A stretch of 53,319 bases of DNA from Chelativorans xinjiangensis (GTDB lineage Bacteria; Pseudomonadota; Alphaproteobacteria; Rhizobiales; Rhizobiaceae): contig NZ_WQNH01000034.1 of the NCBI RefSeq assembly GCF_009812055.1, positions 1 through 53,319 of the forward strand, read 5' to 3'. The translations under genes were made by a program, and so were the position numbers. Position 1 is the stretch's first letter, and each line of letters opens with the position of its first letter. The notes beneath the pieces are model-generated. The model was not told the DNA's origin. It was given only the letters and a program-made list of their open reading frames with translations, and did no database searches. This document shows, piece after piece, positions 17,551 through 26,266 of the stretch.

Positions 17551-19676
17551 TCGGCCGCATCGCCCGCCTTGCGCCGGGCGGGCTCCGCCGGCGCCGGGCG
17601 CTTCAGGAAGAAGTTGATGCCGAAGAAGAGGGCGCAGAGCGCAAAGCCGATCTCGTCGGTGACCGGCAGCGCGGCAATCAGCGTGAAGGCGGCCACTGTC
17701 GCCAGAAGACGCTCCCACGCGGCGAGCGGCCGGCGCAGATAGCCGATGACCGCAGCACCCCACAGCGCGATGGCGAGGCTCGCCTTGACGACGATATAGG
17801 CGACGGCGAGGGCATAGCCGATGCTTTCGGCCAGCGGCCCGCCGTCCTGCAGCATGAGGGCGGGCGTATAGACCGCCATGAACGGGATGACGAAGCCGGC
17901 GGCGGCAATCTTGATCGCCTCCATGGAGATCTTCAGCCCGCTCTCGCGGGCGATCGGGCCGGCGGCGAAGCAGGCGAGCGCCACCGGCGGCGTGAGATCG
18001 GCGAGAATCCCGAAATAGAAGACGAACATGTGGCTGACGAGCAGCGGCACGCCGAGCGCCAGCAGCGCCGGGCCGGCGATGGACGAGGTGATGATGTAGT
18101 TGGGGATCGTCGGGATGCCCATACCGAGAATGATACAGGTGATCATGGTGAGCACCAGCGACAGGAACAGGCTCGTCTCGCCGACGGCGACGATGAACTG
18201 CCCGAAGGTGTTGGCTGCGCCCGTCAGCGTCATGGTGCCGATGATGATGCCGACGACGGCGCAGGCGATGCCGACCGGCAGGGCCGTCTTGGCTCCCTCG
18301 GCGAGCGAGGCGCGGCAGACGTCGAGCGTCTTGCGCCCGCCCTCGACGAAGATGTTGGCGGCAATGAGCACTAGGGCGGCGATCAGGATGGCGTTGATGC
18401 CGTAGCGGAAGAAGCTCGCTGCAACGAGGCCGAGCCCGATCCAGAAGATCACCCGCAGGACCTGGCTTGGCAGGCCGAGCGCGGCCGTGCCGCCGAGGAT
18501 TAACAAAACGGTCAGCGAAAGGCCGATAGTGCCGGCGAAGAGCGGCGTATAGCCGGTGAACAGCAGATAGACGAGCACGGCGAGCGGCAGCATCAGATAC
18601 CAGCCCTCGCGCAAGGCGCGCATCGCCGACGGCAGTTCCGCCTTCGGCAGTCCGTGCAGGCCGAACTTTCCCGCCTCCAGATGCACCATCCAGAAGGCGG
18701 AACCGAAATAGAGCAGCGCCGGGATGATGGCGGCCGTGACCACCTCGTAATATTCGATGCCCAGTGTCTCGGCCATGATGAAGGCGACGGCGCCCATGAC
18801 CGGCGGCATGAGCTGTCCGCCCATGGAGGCGGTGGATTCCACGCCGCCCGCGAAGGCGGCGCGGTAGCCGAAGCGCTTCATCAAGGGAATCGTGAACTGG
18901 CCGGTGGTGACCACGTTGGCCACGCCCGAGCCTGAGATCGTGCCCATGAGGCCGGAGGAGATCACCGACACTTTCGCGGGACCCCCGCGCGCGTGGCCGA
19001 CGAGGCCGAGCGAAACGTCCGTGAAGAGCTTGATCATGCCCGCCCGTTCGAGAAACGAGCCGAAGAGGATGAAGAGGAAGATGTAGGTGGCCGAGACGTA
19101 GACGGGGATGCCGTAGATGCCTTCGGTGCCGTAGGCCATATGGTCGATGACCTGGGAGAAATCGTAGCCGCGGTGGTTGAGCGGCGCCGGCAAATACTCG
19201 CCGAACAGGCAATAGGCGAGGAAGACGCCGGAAATGATGGGCAGCGCCGGTCCCATCAGAACGTAGGCCGCGGCAAAGACCGTGAAAAGCGCGACGACGC
19301 CGAAGAAGATGTCGAGCGGCAACGGATCGCCGGCGCGCAGGAGCAACGGTCTGTATTCGACGAACTGGTAGACGGCGACCGCAACGCCGGCGAGTGCCAG
19401 CGCCCAGGCACCGGCCTTCACGAGACGGCCCGCGTCGCGCGAGGAGGCGATCAGCGGGAAGACCAGAAGCATCAGAAAGCCGACATGGAAGGCGCGTACG
19501 ATCTGGCTCGGCAGGCTGACGAGATGCGCGGCGGTGGCGATCTGGTAGAGCGAGAAGACGACGGCGATCCACATGAGCAGCCGGCCTTCGAGCGTCGGGC
19601 GGAAGTCGGCGTGCGTCGGATCCTGAAGCTCAGCAGCCGGCAGGCTGGCAGTTGCGTCACTCTCGGCCCTGCTCAT
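17547..19676 (-). CDS. TRAP transporter fused permease (DctQ-DctM type, TAXI system)
   Basis: A 709-residue inner-membrane protein in which the small four-helix Q subunit (about residues 30-160) is fused to the large M subunit, as is usual in TAXI-TRAP systems. It uses the sodium gradient, not ATP. Recognisable parts are SSGLMGTISGSGVANVVTTG and ESTASMGGQLMPPVMGA in the first half of the M domain, and ITCIILGMGIPTIPNYIITS in the second. I prefer the ATG at 19676, with GGGAG six bases before it, over a TTG at 19688. It lies 143 bases after the solute-binding gene and overlaps DUF1850. The substrate is unknown. Confidence 0.93.
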   Translation of the reverse strand: MSRAESDATASLPAAELQDPTHADFRPTLEGRLLMWIAVVFSLYQIATAAHLVSLPSQIVRAFHVGFLMLLVFPLIASSRDAGRLVKAGAWALALAGVAVAVYQFVEYRPLLLRAGDPLPLDIFFGVVALFTVFAAAYVLMGPALPIISGVFLAYCLFGEYLPAPLNHRGYDFSQVIDHMAYGTEGIYGIPVYVSATYIFLFILFGSFLERAGMIKLFTDVSLGLVGHARGGPAKVSVISSGLMGTISGSGVANVVTTGQFTIPLMKRFGYRAAFAGGVESTASMGGQLMPPVMGAVAFIMAETLGIEYYEVVTAAIIPALLYFGSAFWMVHLEAGKFGLHGLPKAELPSAMRALREGWYLMLPLAVLVYLLFTGYTPLFAGTIGLSLTVLLILGGTAALGLPSQVLRVIFWIGLGLVAASFFRYGINAILIAALVLIAANIFVEGGRKTLDVCRASLAEGAKTALPVGIACAVVGIIIGTMTLTGAANTFGQFIVAVGETSLFLSLVLTMITCIILGMGIPTIPNYIITSSIAGPALLALGVPLLVSHMFVFYFGILADLTPPVALACFAAGPIARESGLKISMEAIKIAAAGFVIPFMAVYTPALMLQDGGPLAESIGYALAVAYIVVKASLAIALWGAAVIGYLRRPLAAWERLLATVAAFTLIAALPVTDEIGFALCALFFGINFFLKRPAPAEPARRKAGDAAE

Positions 19677-19767
19677 CACGTCTCCCAATCTGAGTGCCTG
19701 TCACGGTCCCGCATCTCCCGGCGGCCCGCAAAGCGGACTTGCGTGGGGCAGCGCCCACTTGCCCGGT

Positions 19768-19792
19768 TCCCCTCCCCACAACGGGGAGGGGA
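19768..19792. promoter_or_regulatory. Intra-operon hairpin between TAXI binding protein and permease genes
   Basis: TCCCCTCCCC-ACAAC-GGGGAGGGGA is a strong GC stem with no U-run after it. In binding-protein transport operons such hairpins often protect the upstream message and lower expression of the downstream permease. The wording also resembles short dispersed Rhizobiales repeats, so it may simply be one of those. Confidence 0.4.
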
Positions 19793-19819
19793 GTTTGCCT
19801 TGCCTTCGGCCGACCAGCG

Positions 19820-20776
19820 CTAGAGCAGACCCTGTTCCTTGTAGTAGCGCTCGGCTCCCGGATGCAGGGGAACGGGGACGCCTTGCGGGCCCTTCTCTGC
19901 CGAGATCGCCTTGGCGGCGGCGTGCGCGGCCACCATCCCGTCCAGGTTCTCGAAGAGCTGCTTGGTCATCTCGTAGGCCACGTCGTCCGAGACGTCCGAA
20001 TGGGTGACCAGGATGTTGGTGATCGCCAGCGTCGCTACATCCTCGTCCTGGCCTTCATAGGTGCCGGCGGGGATCGTCGCCGAGAGGAAGGGTGCGCCGA
20101 GGCTTTCGGCCACTTCTTCCGGCACGGCCACCATGGTCACCGGCATGGAGAGCGCCAGGTCCTTGATGGAGGCGACGCCGAGGCCCGCGGACTGCAGCGT
20201 GGCGTCGAGCTGGCGGTTCTTGATGAGCTCGACCGATTCGCCGAAGGGCAGGTACTCGGTCTGCGACAGGTCGTCATAGCTCATGCCCATGGCATCGAAG
20301 ATGCGCCTTGCATTGAGCTCGGTGCCAGACTTCGGCGCGCCGACTGAAAGGCTCCTGCCTTTCAGGTCCTCGAAATTCTGGATGCCGGATTCCTGCGAGG
20401 CGACGATCTGGATGTAGTTCGGATAGATGGCGGCGATACCGCGCAGCTTGTCGAGCTGTTGCGGGAAGCCGGCTTCCTCGTCGCCTTCCCAGGCGGACTT
20501 GACGGAATCGCCCAGCGCAAAGGCGATCTCGCCGCGGCCCTGCTGCAGGAGGTTGAGGTTCTCCACGGACGCCTTGGTGGATTGCACCTGCGTACGCACG
20601 CCCTCGATGTTGTCGCCATAGATCTTCGACAGCGCGACACCCAGCGGATAGTAGACGCCGGACGTGCCGCCTGTCAGCACATTGATGAATTCCTGCGCGT
20701 TCGCCGCGGCCACATTGAAGCCGAGGCCGATCGCCACGGCGCCGGCAGCCAGGAATTTCCCTTTCATGTGAAGCAT
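19820..20776 (-). CDS. TAXI family TRAP transporter solute-binding protein
   Basis: A 318-residue periplasmic binding protein. It has a signal peptide of about 29 residues ending in VAAANA. The mature part starts with QEFINVLTGGTSGVYYPLG, the conserved start of TAXI proteins, and includes SVGAPKSGTELNARRIFDAMG. It captures a substrate, not identifiable here but often an organic acid or amino acid, and passes it to the fused permease downstream. The ATG at 20776 follows GGAGGAG at close spacing; a second ATG at 20767 is less well placed. Confidence 0.92.
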   Translation of the reverse strand: MLHMKGKFLAAGAVAIGLGFNVAAANAQEFINVLTGGTSGVYYPLGVALSKIYGDNIEGVRTQVQSTKASVENLNLLQQGRGEIAFALGDSVKSAWEGDEEAGFPQQLDKLRGIAAIYPNYIQIVASQESGIQNFEDLKGRSLSVGAPKSGTELNARRIFDAMGMSYDDLSQTEYLPFGESVELIKNRQLDATLQSAGLGVASIKDLALSMPVTMVAVPEEVAESLGAPFLSATIPAGTYEGQDEDVATLAITNILVTHSDVSDDVAYEMTKQLFENLDGMVAAHAAAKAISAEKGPQGVPVPLHPGAERYYKEQGLL

Positions 20777-20956
20777 TTTTCTCCTCCGCTTGGATGCTTG
20801 TTGTCTGCGCGCCCTTCCGGCACGGAAGGAGGCGGAATGTAGCTCATCGCGGCACGATGCCAATAAAAATCGCGCCGGCGGCCGCACAATAGCGGCAAGC
20901 GCGCCGTTGGGAAACGGGTGCCGGACGCGACTTTCGGGGAAGGCGGAAGCGCCGCC

Positions 20957-21766
20957 TCAGTCGGCCTTCGAGAACATGTCCTGCAGCTGCGCGAAAGGCA
21001 TGATCTCGCGGGCATAGGTGAAAGTGCCCCTGGCCAGCATCTCCTGCGCCGCACGCTCCACGGCGCCGAAGGCGAGGTTGGTGAGCTTGGAGCCGAGCGA
21101 GATGCGCTTGGCGCCGGCTTCAGTGAGCGCTGCGACGGAGAAGGCGGCCGTGGCCAGCACATTCACCGGCTTGCCGAGCGCCTGGCAGACGGTGCGCACC
21201 TGCTCGATGTCGGAGAGCCCCGGCGCGTAGAGCACGTCCGCCCCCGCCTTCTCGAAAGCCTGCAGCCGGCGAATGGTGTCTTCGAGGTCCGGCCGATCCC
21301 AGAGAAAGTTCTCCGCCCGCGCGGTGAAGACGAAATCGCGCGGCAGGGCGCGCGCCGCCTCCGCCGCTGCCGCCACGCGCTCCACGGCAAGCTGGAAGTC
21401 GTAGATCGGGTTGGCGGGATCGCCGGTGGAATCCTCGATGGAGCAGCCGGCGAGCCCCGCCGCCTCGGCTGCGAAGATGGTTTCGGCGGCACTGTCCGGG
21501 CTGTCGCCCTTGCCATGCTCCAGGTCGGCCGAGACCGGAAGCGGCGTGGCGTCGACGATCTCGCGGCAATGGTTCATGCGTTCGTCGAAGGTTACGCCGC
21601 CGTCGGGCCGGCCGCGCGAGAAGGCATAGCCGGCGCTGGTCGTCGCCAGCGCCTTGAAGCCCAGCGCGGCAAGGAGCTTGGCCGTGCCGATGTCCCATGG
21701 GTTGGGGATGATGAAGGCGCTTTCGGCCTCGTGAAGCGCTCGGAAAGTGGAGCCGATGTCAGCCAT
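20957..21766 (-). CDS. Isocitrate lyase/PEP mutase superfamily protein
   Basis: A 269-residue TIM-barrel protein. FIIPNPWDIGTAKLLAALGF near the N-terminus, SADLEHGKGD and AGCSIEDSTGD are the metal- and substrate-binding segments of the ICL/PEPM superfamily. It lacks the KRCGH loop of true isocitrate lyase, so it is more likely a lyase or hydrolase acting on a 2-oxo or phosphonate-like acid; the substrate cannot be told. The ATG at 21766 gives the normal family start. It lies between dut (105 bases upstream) and the TAXI gene (180 bases downstream), all on one strand. A functional link to the transporter is possible but unproven. Confidence 0.82.
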   Translation of the reverse strand: MADIGSTFRALHEAESAFIIPNPWDIGTAKLLAALGFKALATTSAGYAFSRGRPDGGVTFDERMNHCREIVDATPLPVSADLEHGKGDSPDSAAETIFAAEAAGLAGCSIEDSTGDPANPIYDFQLAVERVAAAAEAARALPRDFVFTARAENFLWDRPDLEDTIRRLQAFEKAGADVLYAPGLSDIEQVRTVCQALGKPVNVLATAAFSVAALTEAGAKRISLGSKLTNLAFGAVERAAQEMLARGTFTYAREIMPFAQLQDMFSKAD

Positions 21767-21871
21767 GGTTCTTGCCTCTCCCAATGACATTCGTTTTGGC
21801 GATGAGGTGCTGCTGACCGTGCCGATGTCAAGGGCCAGATGGCGCGCTGCTGACAATGCAGGAAAAGCCAC

Positions 21872-22357
21872 TCAGGCCGTGCCGGTGGAGCCGAAACCGC
21901 CCGCCCCGCGCGCCGTCTCGCCGGCGCTGCCGCGCTCCTCGACCGCCGCACGGATGACCGGCGCGATAATGAGCTGGGCGATGCGCATGCCGCGCGTGAC
22001 GGCGAAATCCTCATCGCCCAGATTGACGAGCAGGATCTGAAGCTCGCCGCGATAGTCCGAATCGATGGTGCCCGGCGTATTGAGGCACGTGATGCCGTGA
22101 CGCAGCGCCAGCCCCGAGCGCGGCCGCACCTGCCCCTCGAAGCCTTCGGGAATCTCGAGGATGAAGCCCGTCGGCACCAGTGCGCGCTTGCCCGGCAGAA
22201 GGATGATCTGCCGATCCTCGGGCACGCCGGCACGCAAGTCCATGCCCGCCGCGCCGGCGGATTCGTAGGCCGGCAGCGGCAGGCCCTCGGCATGCGGCAG
22301 GCGCACGACGCCGAGGGTGGGGCCGATGACCGGCATGGAAGGGGGTACGTTGGCCAT
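21872..22357 (-). CDS. dut: dUTP diphosphatase
   Basis: Hydrolyses dUTP to dUMP, keeping uracil out of DNA and feeding dTMP synthesis. The 161-residue trimeric-type product shows motif I AGMDLRAG, motif [14 protein letters not shown], motif [14 protein letters not shown] and the C-terminal arm [12 protein letters not shown], all five motifs being present. The ATG at 22357 follows GAGGG. A longer frame continuing upstream would translate into the mosaic repeat and is not real. In many relatives dut follows ubiE-ubiB-coaBC; here it is separated from ubiB. Confidence 0.95.
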   Translation of the reverse strand: MANVPPSMPVIGPTLGVVRLPHAEGLPLPAYESAGAAGMDLRAGVPEDRQIILLPGKRALVPTGFILEIPEGFEGQVRPRSGLALRHGITCLNTPGTIDSDYRGELQILLVNLGDEDFAVTRGMRIAQLIIAPVIRAAVEERGSAGETARGAGGFGSTGTA

Positions 22358-22461
22358 ACCCTCTATCTGCCGCTGCAACCCGCAAGCGTCAATTCGCCGC
22401 TCGCCCGCGAAGCGGGTTTTCCAACGCCTTTCAGGCGGCGGCTTGGTCGGCGACAGCGGCA

Positions 22462-22564
22462 TAGAGCAATTCCAGGAAAAGTGGAAACCGGCTTTCCGTC
22501 CGGAGTTGCGACAAAACAACCACTTAGACCAGTTCATCGATTCCATGAAACGATGACCGGTCTA
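22462..22564 (+). repeat. Mosaic intergenic repeat, copy B
   Basis: Same element as copies A and C in reverse orientation, starting AGAGCAATTCCAGGAAAAG and ending in an imperfect terminal palindrome (TAGACCAGTTCATCG facing CGATGACCGGTCTA, 22525-22564). It fills the middle of the 301-base gap between the divergent dut and prfC genes. The flanks (22358-22461 and 22565-22658) show no gene. Confidence 0.8.
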
Positions 22565-22658
22565 GCTGGCGAGGCCGTCCCAGCCCTCGTCGGCATCGAA
22601 GCTTTCGCTCGTCGGCGAAATGCTGTAAGAGCCCGCGTATCAAAAGGACTCCCGGAAT

Positions 22659-24257
22659 ATGTCAGCACGTTTAGCCGACGCGGTGGCGCGCCGCCGCACA
22701 TTTGCGATCATCTCCCACCCGGACGCGGGCAAGACCACGCTCACCGAGAAGCTGCTTCTGTTCGGCGGCGCCATTCAGCTTGCCGGCGAGGTGAAGGCGA
22801 AGAAGAATCGCGTGCAGACGCGCTCGGACTGGATGAAGATCGAGCGCGAGCGCGGCATCTCCGTCGTCACCTCGGTGATGACCTTCGAATATGGCGACCA
22901 TGTCTTCAACCTGCTCGACACGCCGGGACACGAGGACTTCGCCGACGATACCTACCGCACGCTGACAGCGGTGGATTCGGCCGTGATGGTGATCGACGCG
23001 GCCAAGGGCATCGAGCCGCGCACACTGAAACTGTTCGAGGTCTGCCGCCTGCGCGACATCCCTATCGTCACCTTCGTCAACAAGCTCGACCGGGAAAGCC
23101 GCGACCCCTTCGAGATCCTCGACGAGATCGAGGAGAAGCTGGCGCTCGACACCGCCCCCGTCACGTGGCCCATCGGTCGTGGCAGGAGCTTTTCCGGCAC
23201 CTATCACCTGGCGGACAACACCATCCGCCATTCCGACGAGGATGCGACGCCGGTTGCCGTCAGCGGGCCCGAGGCCGAGGCCGTGTCCGGCCTCTTGCCG
23301 GAGCATGAGCGCGAGGCTTTCCTCGAAGAGATGCTGCTGGCCAGGGAGGCTTGCCGGCCCTTCGATCTCCAGGCGTTCCGCGAGGGCCACCTGACGCCGG
23401 TCTATTTCGGCTCCGCGCTCAGGAACAACGGCGTGCGCGACCTGATCGAGGCGCTGGGCGCCATCGGCCCGCAGCCGCGCGCGCAGGCGGCGGACTCGCG
23501 CAAGGTCGAGGCGACGGAGGAGAAGATGACCTCCTTCGTCTTCAAGATCCAGGCCAACATGGACCCCAACCACCGTGACCGCATCGCCTTCGTGCGCGTG
23601 TGCTCGGGCCGGCTGGAGCGCGGCATGAAGGCGAAGCTGATACGCACCGGAAAGCCGATCAGCCTGTCGGCGCCGCAGTTCTTCTTCGCCAAGAACCGCA
23701 TCACAGCCGACGAGGCGTTCGCCGGCGACGTGGTCGGCATCCCCAATCACGGCACGCTCAGGATCGGCGATACGCTGACCGAGGGCGAGGAACTCGTCTT
23801 CCGCGGCGTGCCGAACTTCGCGCCGGAGATCCTGCGCCGCGTGCGGCTCTCCGATGCCATGAAGGCAAAGAAGCTGAAGGAGGCCCTGCGGCAGATGGCC
23901 GAGGAGGGCGTGGTGCAGCTCTTCACCCCGGAAGACGGCTCGCCGGCCATCGTCGGCGTTGTCGGCGCATTGCAGCTCGACGTGCTCAAGGAGCGGCTGA
24001 GCAACGAATACGCCCTGCCGGTCGATTTCGAGACGGCGCGTTTTTCCGTCTGCCGCTGGATCTCCGCCGGCGACCGCGCCGAGCTCGATCGTTTCATCAC
24101 CGCCCATCGAGGCGACATCGCCCGCGACCTCGACGAAGACCCGGTCTTCCTCGCCCCGCACGAATTCGGCCTCAACTACGAAGCCGAGCGCTGGCAGGCG
24201 ATCAGGTTTGACGCGGTGAAGGACTACCAGGTGGGCGGCAAGGCGAAGGCGGCGTAA
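22659..24257 (+). CDS. prfC: Peptide chain release factor 3
   Basis: A GTPase that removes RF1/RF2 from the ribosome after termination. It has 532 residues, close to the E. coli protein. G1 is SHPDAGKT (19-26), G3 DTPGHED (86-92) and G4 NKLD (140-143). RERGISVVTSVM is the switch I region. Domains 2 and 3 follow, including GVVGALQLDVLKERLSNEY. The ATG at 22659 has AAGGACTCCCGGA ahead of it. It is probably expressed alone, with a tiny frame after it. Confidence 0.97.
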   Translation: MSARLADAVARRRTFAIISHPDAGKTTLTEKLLLFGGAIQLAGEVKAKKNRVQTRSDWMKIERERGISVVTSVMTFEYGDHVFNLLDTPGHEDFADDTYRTLTAVDSAVMVIDAAKGIEPRTLKLFEVCRLRDIPIVTFVNKLDRESRDPFEILDEIEEKLALDTAPVTWPIGRGRSFSGTYHLADNTIRHSDEDATPVAVSGPEAEAVSGLLPEHEREAFLEEMLLAREACRPFDLQAFREGHLTPVYFGSALRNNGVRDLIEALGAIGPQPRAQAADSRKVEATEEKMTSFVFKIQANMDPNHRDRIAFVRVCSGRLERGMKAKLIRTGKPISLSAPQFFFAKNRITADEAFAGDVVGIPNHGTLRIGDTLTEGEELVFRGVPNFAPEILRRVRLSDAMKAKKLKEALRQMAEEGVVQLFTPEDGSPAIVGVVGALQLDVLKERLSNEYALPVDFETARFSVCRWISAGDRAELDRFITAHRGDIARDLDEDPVFLAPHEFGLNYEAERWQAIRFDAVKDYQVGGKAKAA

Positions 24258-24581
24258 GGAGAAACTTATGACAGAATACACGCAAAAGTTGTGGAAAATC
24301 CCCAGCGCCTAGCTGTGCCCCCGACGAAGATTACCGTAAATTGCACCTTTCAGTACCTGTATCGTGCGTACACGAGTAGCATCTCATGTTAGCCATGCGG
24401 GCGCGCGCTTCGCAGTATAATTCCGCCGTCTACAAAGATAAGTTGCATCGCGCGCCCCATGGCCGGCACTCTTCGCCGCCATCCCCGTCTGCACCGCCAT
24501 ACGGCCCTCCTTCAGCACGCATCGTGGGGCAGGGGCGAAATCTCCCTTTGCGAAAGCGCATCCCTCCTTTCGCCCACCTTG
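24258..24581 (+). other. Intergenic region after prfC with a 14-codon frame
   Basis: AAGGAG precedes an ATG at 24268 that begins a 14-codon frame (MTEYTQKLWKIPSA, ending 24312). It has the look of the start of a lost gene or a small coupled peptide. The rest of the region is mixed in composition. It contains an isolated TATAAT at 24416-24421 and shows no further gene. Confidence 0.4.
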
Positions 24582-24590
24582 TGGTATAAT
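24582..24590 (+). promoter_or_regulatory. Extended -10 promoter for the peroxiredoxin gene
   Basis: TG-G-TATAAT is a perfect extended -10 element. It has no good -35 box, as is usual for this class. Transcription would start near 24597 and leave a leader of roughly 90 bases before the ATG. Confidence 0.5.
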
Positions 24591-24688
24591 TTTCCCGACG
24601 CTGCCGTTTCTCGCCCATTCTGATGCTCAATACCGCAACGGACGGCGCGTATCTTATAAGAACAGCTTTCAAGCAGGGAGAGACACTC

Positions 24689-25348
24689 ATGGGCCTTCGC
24701 ATCAACGACACCGCACCTGACTTCACGGCGGAAACCACCCACGGCACCATCAACTTCCACGAGTGGATCGGCGACGGCTGGGCCGTGCTCTTCAGCCATC
24801 CGAAGAACTTCACGCCCGTCTGCACCACGGAACTCGGTACGATGGCCGGCCTCGAAGGCGAGTTCAGGAAACGCAATGCCAAGATCATCGGCATCTCCGT
24901 CGATCCGGTGGAGGATCACGACCGCTGGAAGGCGGACATCCAGAAGGCCACCGGCTTTAGCGTCGACTACCCGCTGATCGGCGACAAAGACCTGAAGGTG
25001 GCCAAGCTCTACGACATGCTGCCGGCGGACGCCGGCGATTCGTCGAAGGGCCGCACGCCGGCCGACAACGCCACCGTGCGCTCGGTCTACGTGATCGGTC
25101 CGGACAAGCAGATCAAGCTGGTGCTGACTTACCCGATGACGACGGGGCGCAATTTCGACGAGATCCTGCGCGCTATCGATTCGATCCAGCTCACGGCCAA
25201 GCACCAGGTGGCCACGCCCGCCAACTGGAAGCTCGGCGAGGACGTGATCATCACCGCTGCCGTCTCCAACGAGGACGCCATCAAGCGCTTCGGCGCCTTC
25301 GAGACCATCCTGCCCTACCTCAGGAAAACGAAGCAGCCGAGCGCCTGA
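24689..25348 (+). CDS. 1-Cys peroxiredoxin (Prx6 type)
   Basis: Reduces hydrogen peroxide and organic hydroperoxides in the cytoplasm. The 219-residue protein has the peroxidatic Cys45 in NFTPVCTTELG, with the supporting Thr and Pro. There is no other cysteine in the protein, which marks it as a 1-Cys enzyme that needs an outside thiol for recycling. The C-terminal dimer domain (about 160-219) is typical of Prx6. The ATG at 24689 follows AGGGAGAG; the frame upstream is not conserved. An extended -10 promoter precedes it and a terminator follows, so it is a single-gene unit. Confidence 0.93.
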   Translation: MGLRINDTAPDFTAETTHGTINFHEWIGDGWAVLFSHPKNFTPVCTTELGTMAGLEGEFRKRNAKIIGISVDPVEDHDRWKADIQKATGFSVDYPLIGDKDLKVAKLYDMLPADAGDSSKGRTPADNATVRSVYVIGPDKQIKLVLTYPMTTGRNFDEILRAIDSIQLTAKHQVATPANWKLGEDVIITAAVSNEDAIKRFGAFETILPYLRKTKQPSA

Positions 25349-25363
25349 TTCTCCGGACGTGAG

Positions 25364-25396
25364 GAGCGGGGCTTTAAGCCCCGCTCTTGCCTTTGC
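25364..25396 (+). terminator. Rho-independent terminator of the peroxiredoxin gene
   Basis: GAGCGGGGCTT and AAGCCCCGCTC are perfectly complementary (25364-25374 and 25376-25386), followed by a T-rich stretch TTGCCTTTG. It lies 15 bases after the stop. Confidence 0.65.
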
Positions 25397-25482
25397 GGCT
25401 GCGCGTCTCTACGTCGCTCTATTCATGAATGGCGTCGGCCCAAGCGATCGGCTATGGTCGCGCCGTTTTTTAAGAGAGAGCG

Positions 25483-26259
25483 ATGTCGCAGGAGCGTACC
25501 ACGGCCTCGGGCGGGATGGAGACCGCTTTCGGTTTCCGACAGGTCGGCGAGGGGGAGAAGCAGGGTCTCGTCGATGCGGTGTTTCACCGCGTCGCCAACC
25601 GCTACGACCTGATGAACGACGTCATGTCGGCCGGCCTGCACCGCGTGTGGAAGGACGCGATGGTGGCCTGGCTGTCCCCGCCGAAGCGGCGGGGCTTCAA
25701 GGCATTGGACGTGGCCGGCGGCACGGGCGACATCGCCTTCCGCATCGTCGAAGCGTCCGGCGGCCAGGCGGACGTGACGGTGCTCGACATCAACGGCTCC
25801 ATGTTGGCGGTCGGCCGCGAGCGGGCGGAGAAGCGCGGCATCGGCGCCAACCTCACCTTCGTCGAGGCCAATGCCGAGGAGCTGCCCTTCCCCGCCTCCT
25901 CCTTCGACGCCTATACGATCGCCTTCGGCATCCGCAACGTGCCGCAGATCGGCAAGGCGCTGTCGGAGGCCTTCCGTGTGCTCAAGCCGGGTGGCCGCTT
26001 CCTATGCCTGGAGTTCTCCGATGTCGGCATGCCGCTCCTCGACAAGGTCTACGACGCCTGGTCTTTCCATGCCATTCCGCGCATCGGCCAGGTGGTCACC
26101 GGCGACGGCGAGCCCTACCGCTATCTCGTCGAATCCATCCGCAAATTCCCCAATCAGGAGAATTTCGCAGCGATGATGCGCGAGGCCGGTTTCTCCCGCG
26201 TCGCCTGGCGCGATTATTCCGGCGGTATCGCCGCGCTGCACTCCGGCTGGAAGATCTGA
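25483..26259 (+). CDS. ubiE: Ubiquinone/menaquinone C-methyltransferase
   Basis: SAM-dependent C-methylation of 2-polyprenyl-6-methoxy-1,4-benzoquinol in ubiquinone synthesis. It has 258 residues. [17 protein letters not shown] (41-57) is the UbiE signature 1, DVAGGTGD (76-83) is the SAM-binding motif, and FGIRNV and [15 protein letters not shown] follow. The ATG at 25483 follows GAGAGCG. ubiB begins seven bases after its stop, so the two form an operon. Confidence 0.96.
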   Translation: MSQERTTASGGMETAFGFRQVGEGEKQGLVDAVFHRVANRYDLMNDVMSAGLHRVWKDAMVAWLSPPKRRGFKALDVAGGTGDIAFRIVEASGGQADVTVLDINGSMLAVGRERAEKRGIGANLTFVEANAEELPFPASSFDAYTIAFGIRNVPQIGKALSEAFRVLKPGGRFLCLEFSDVGMPLLDKVYDAWSFHAIPRIGQVVTGDGEPYRYLVESIRKFPNQENFAAMMREAGFSRVAWRDYSGGIAALHSGWKI

Positions 26260-26266
26260 AGCGCCC

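Noticed and set aside
22358-22546. N-terminal extension of dut into the mosaic repeat
   Set aside because: The extra 63 residues translate the repeat and the same peptide appears at copy C. The ATG at 22357 has a good ribosome-binding site and family start.
22671-24281. 536-codon minus-strand frame across prfC
   Set aside because: Mirror of a clear RF3 gene; no motif is visible in it.
24313-24688. OxyR site before the peroxiredoxin gene
   Set aside because: I looked for the ATAG-N7-CTAT pattern and saw no convincing match, so no regulator is assigned.
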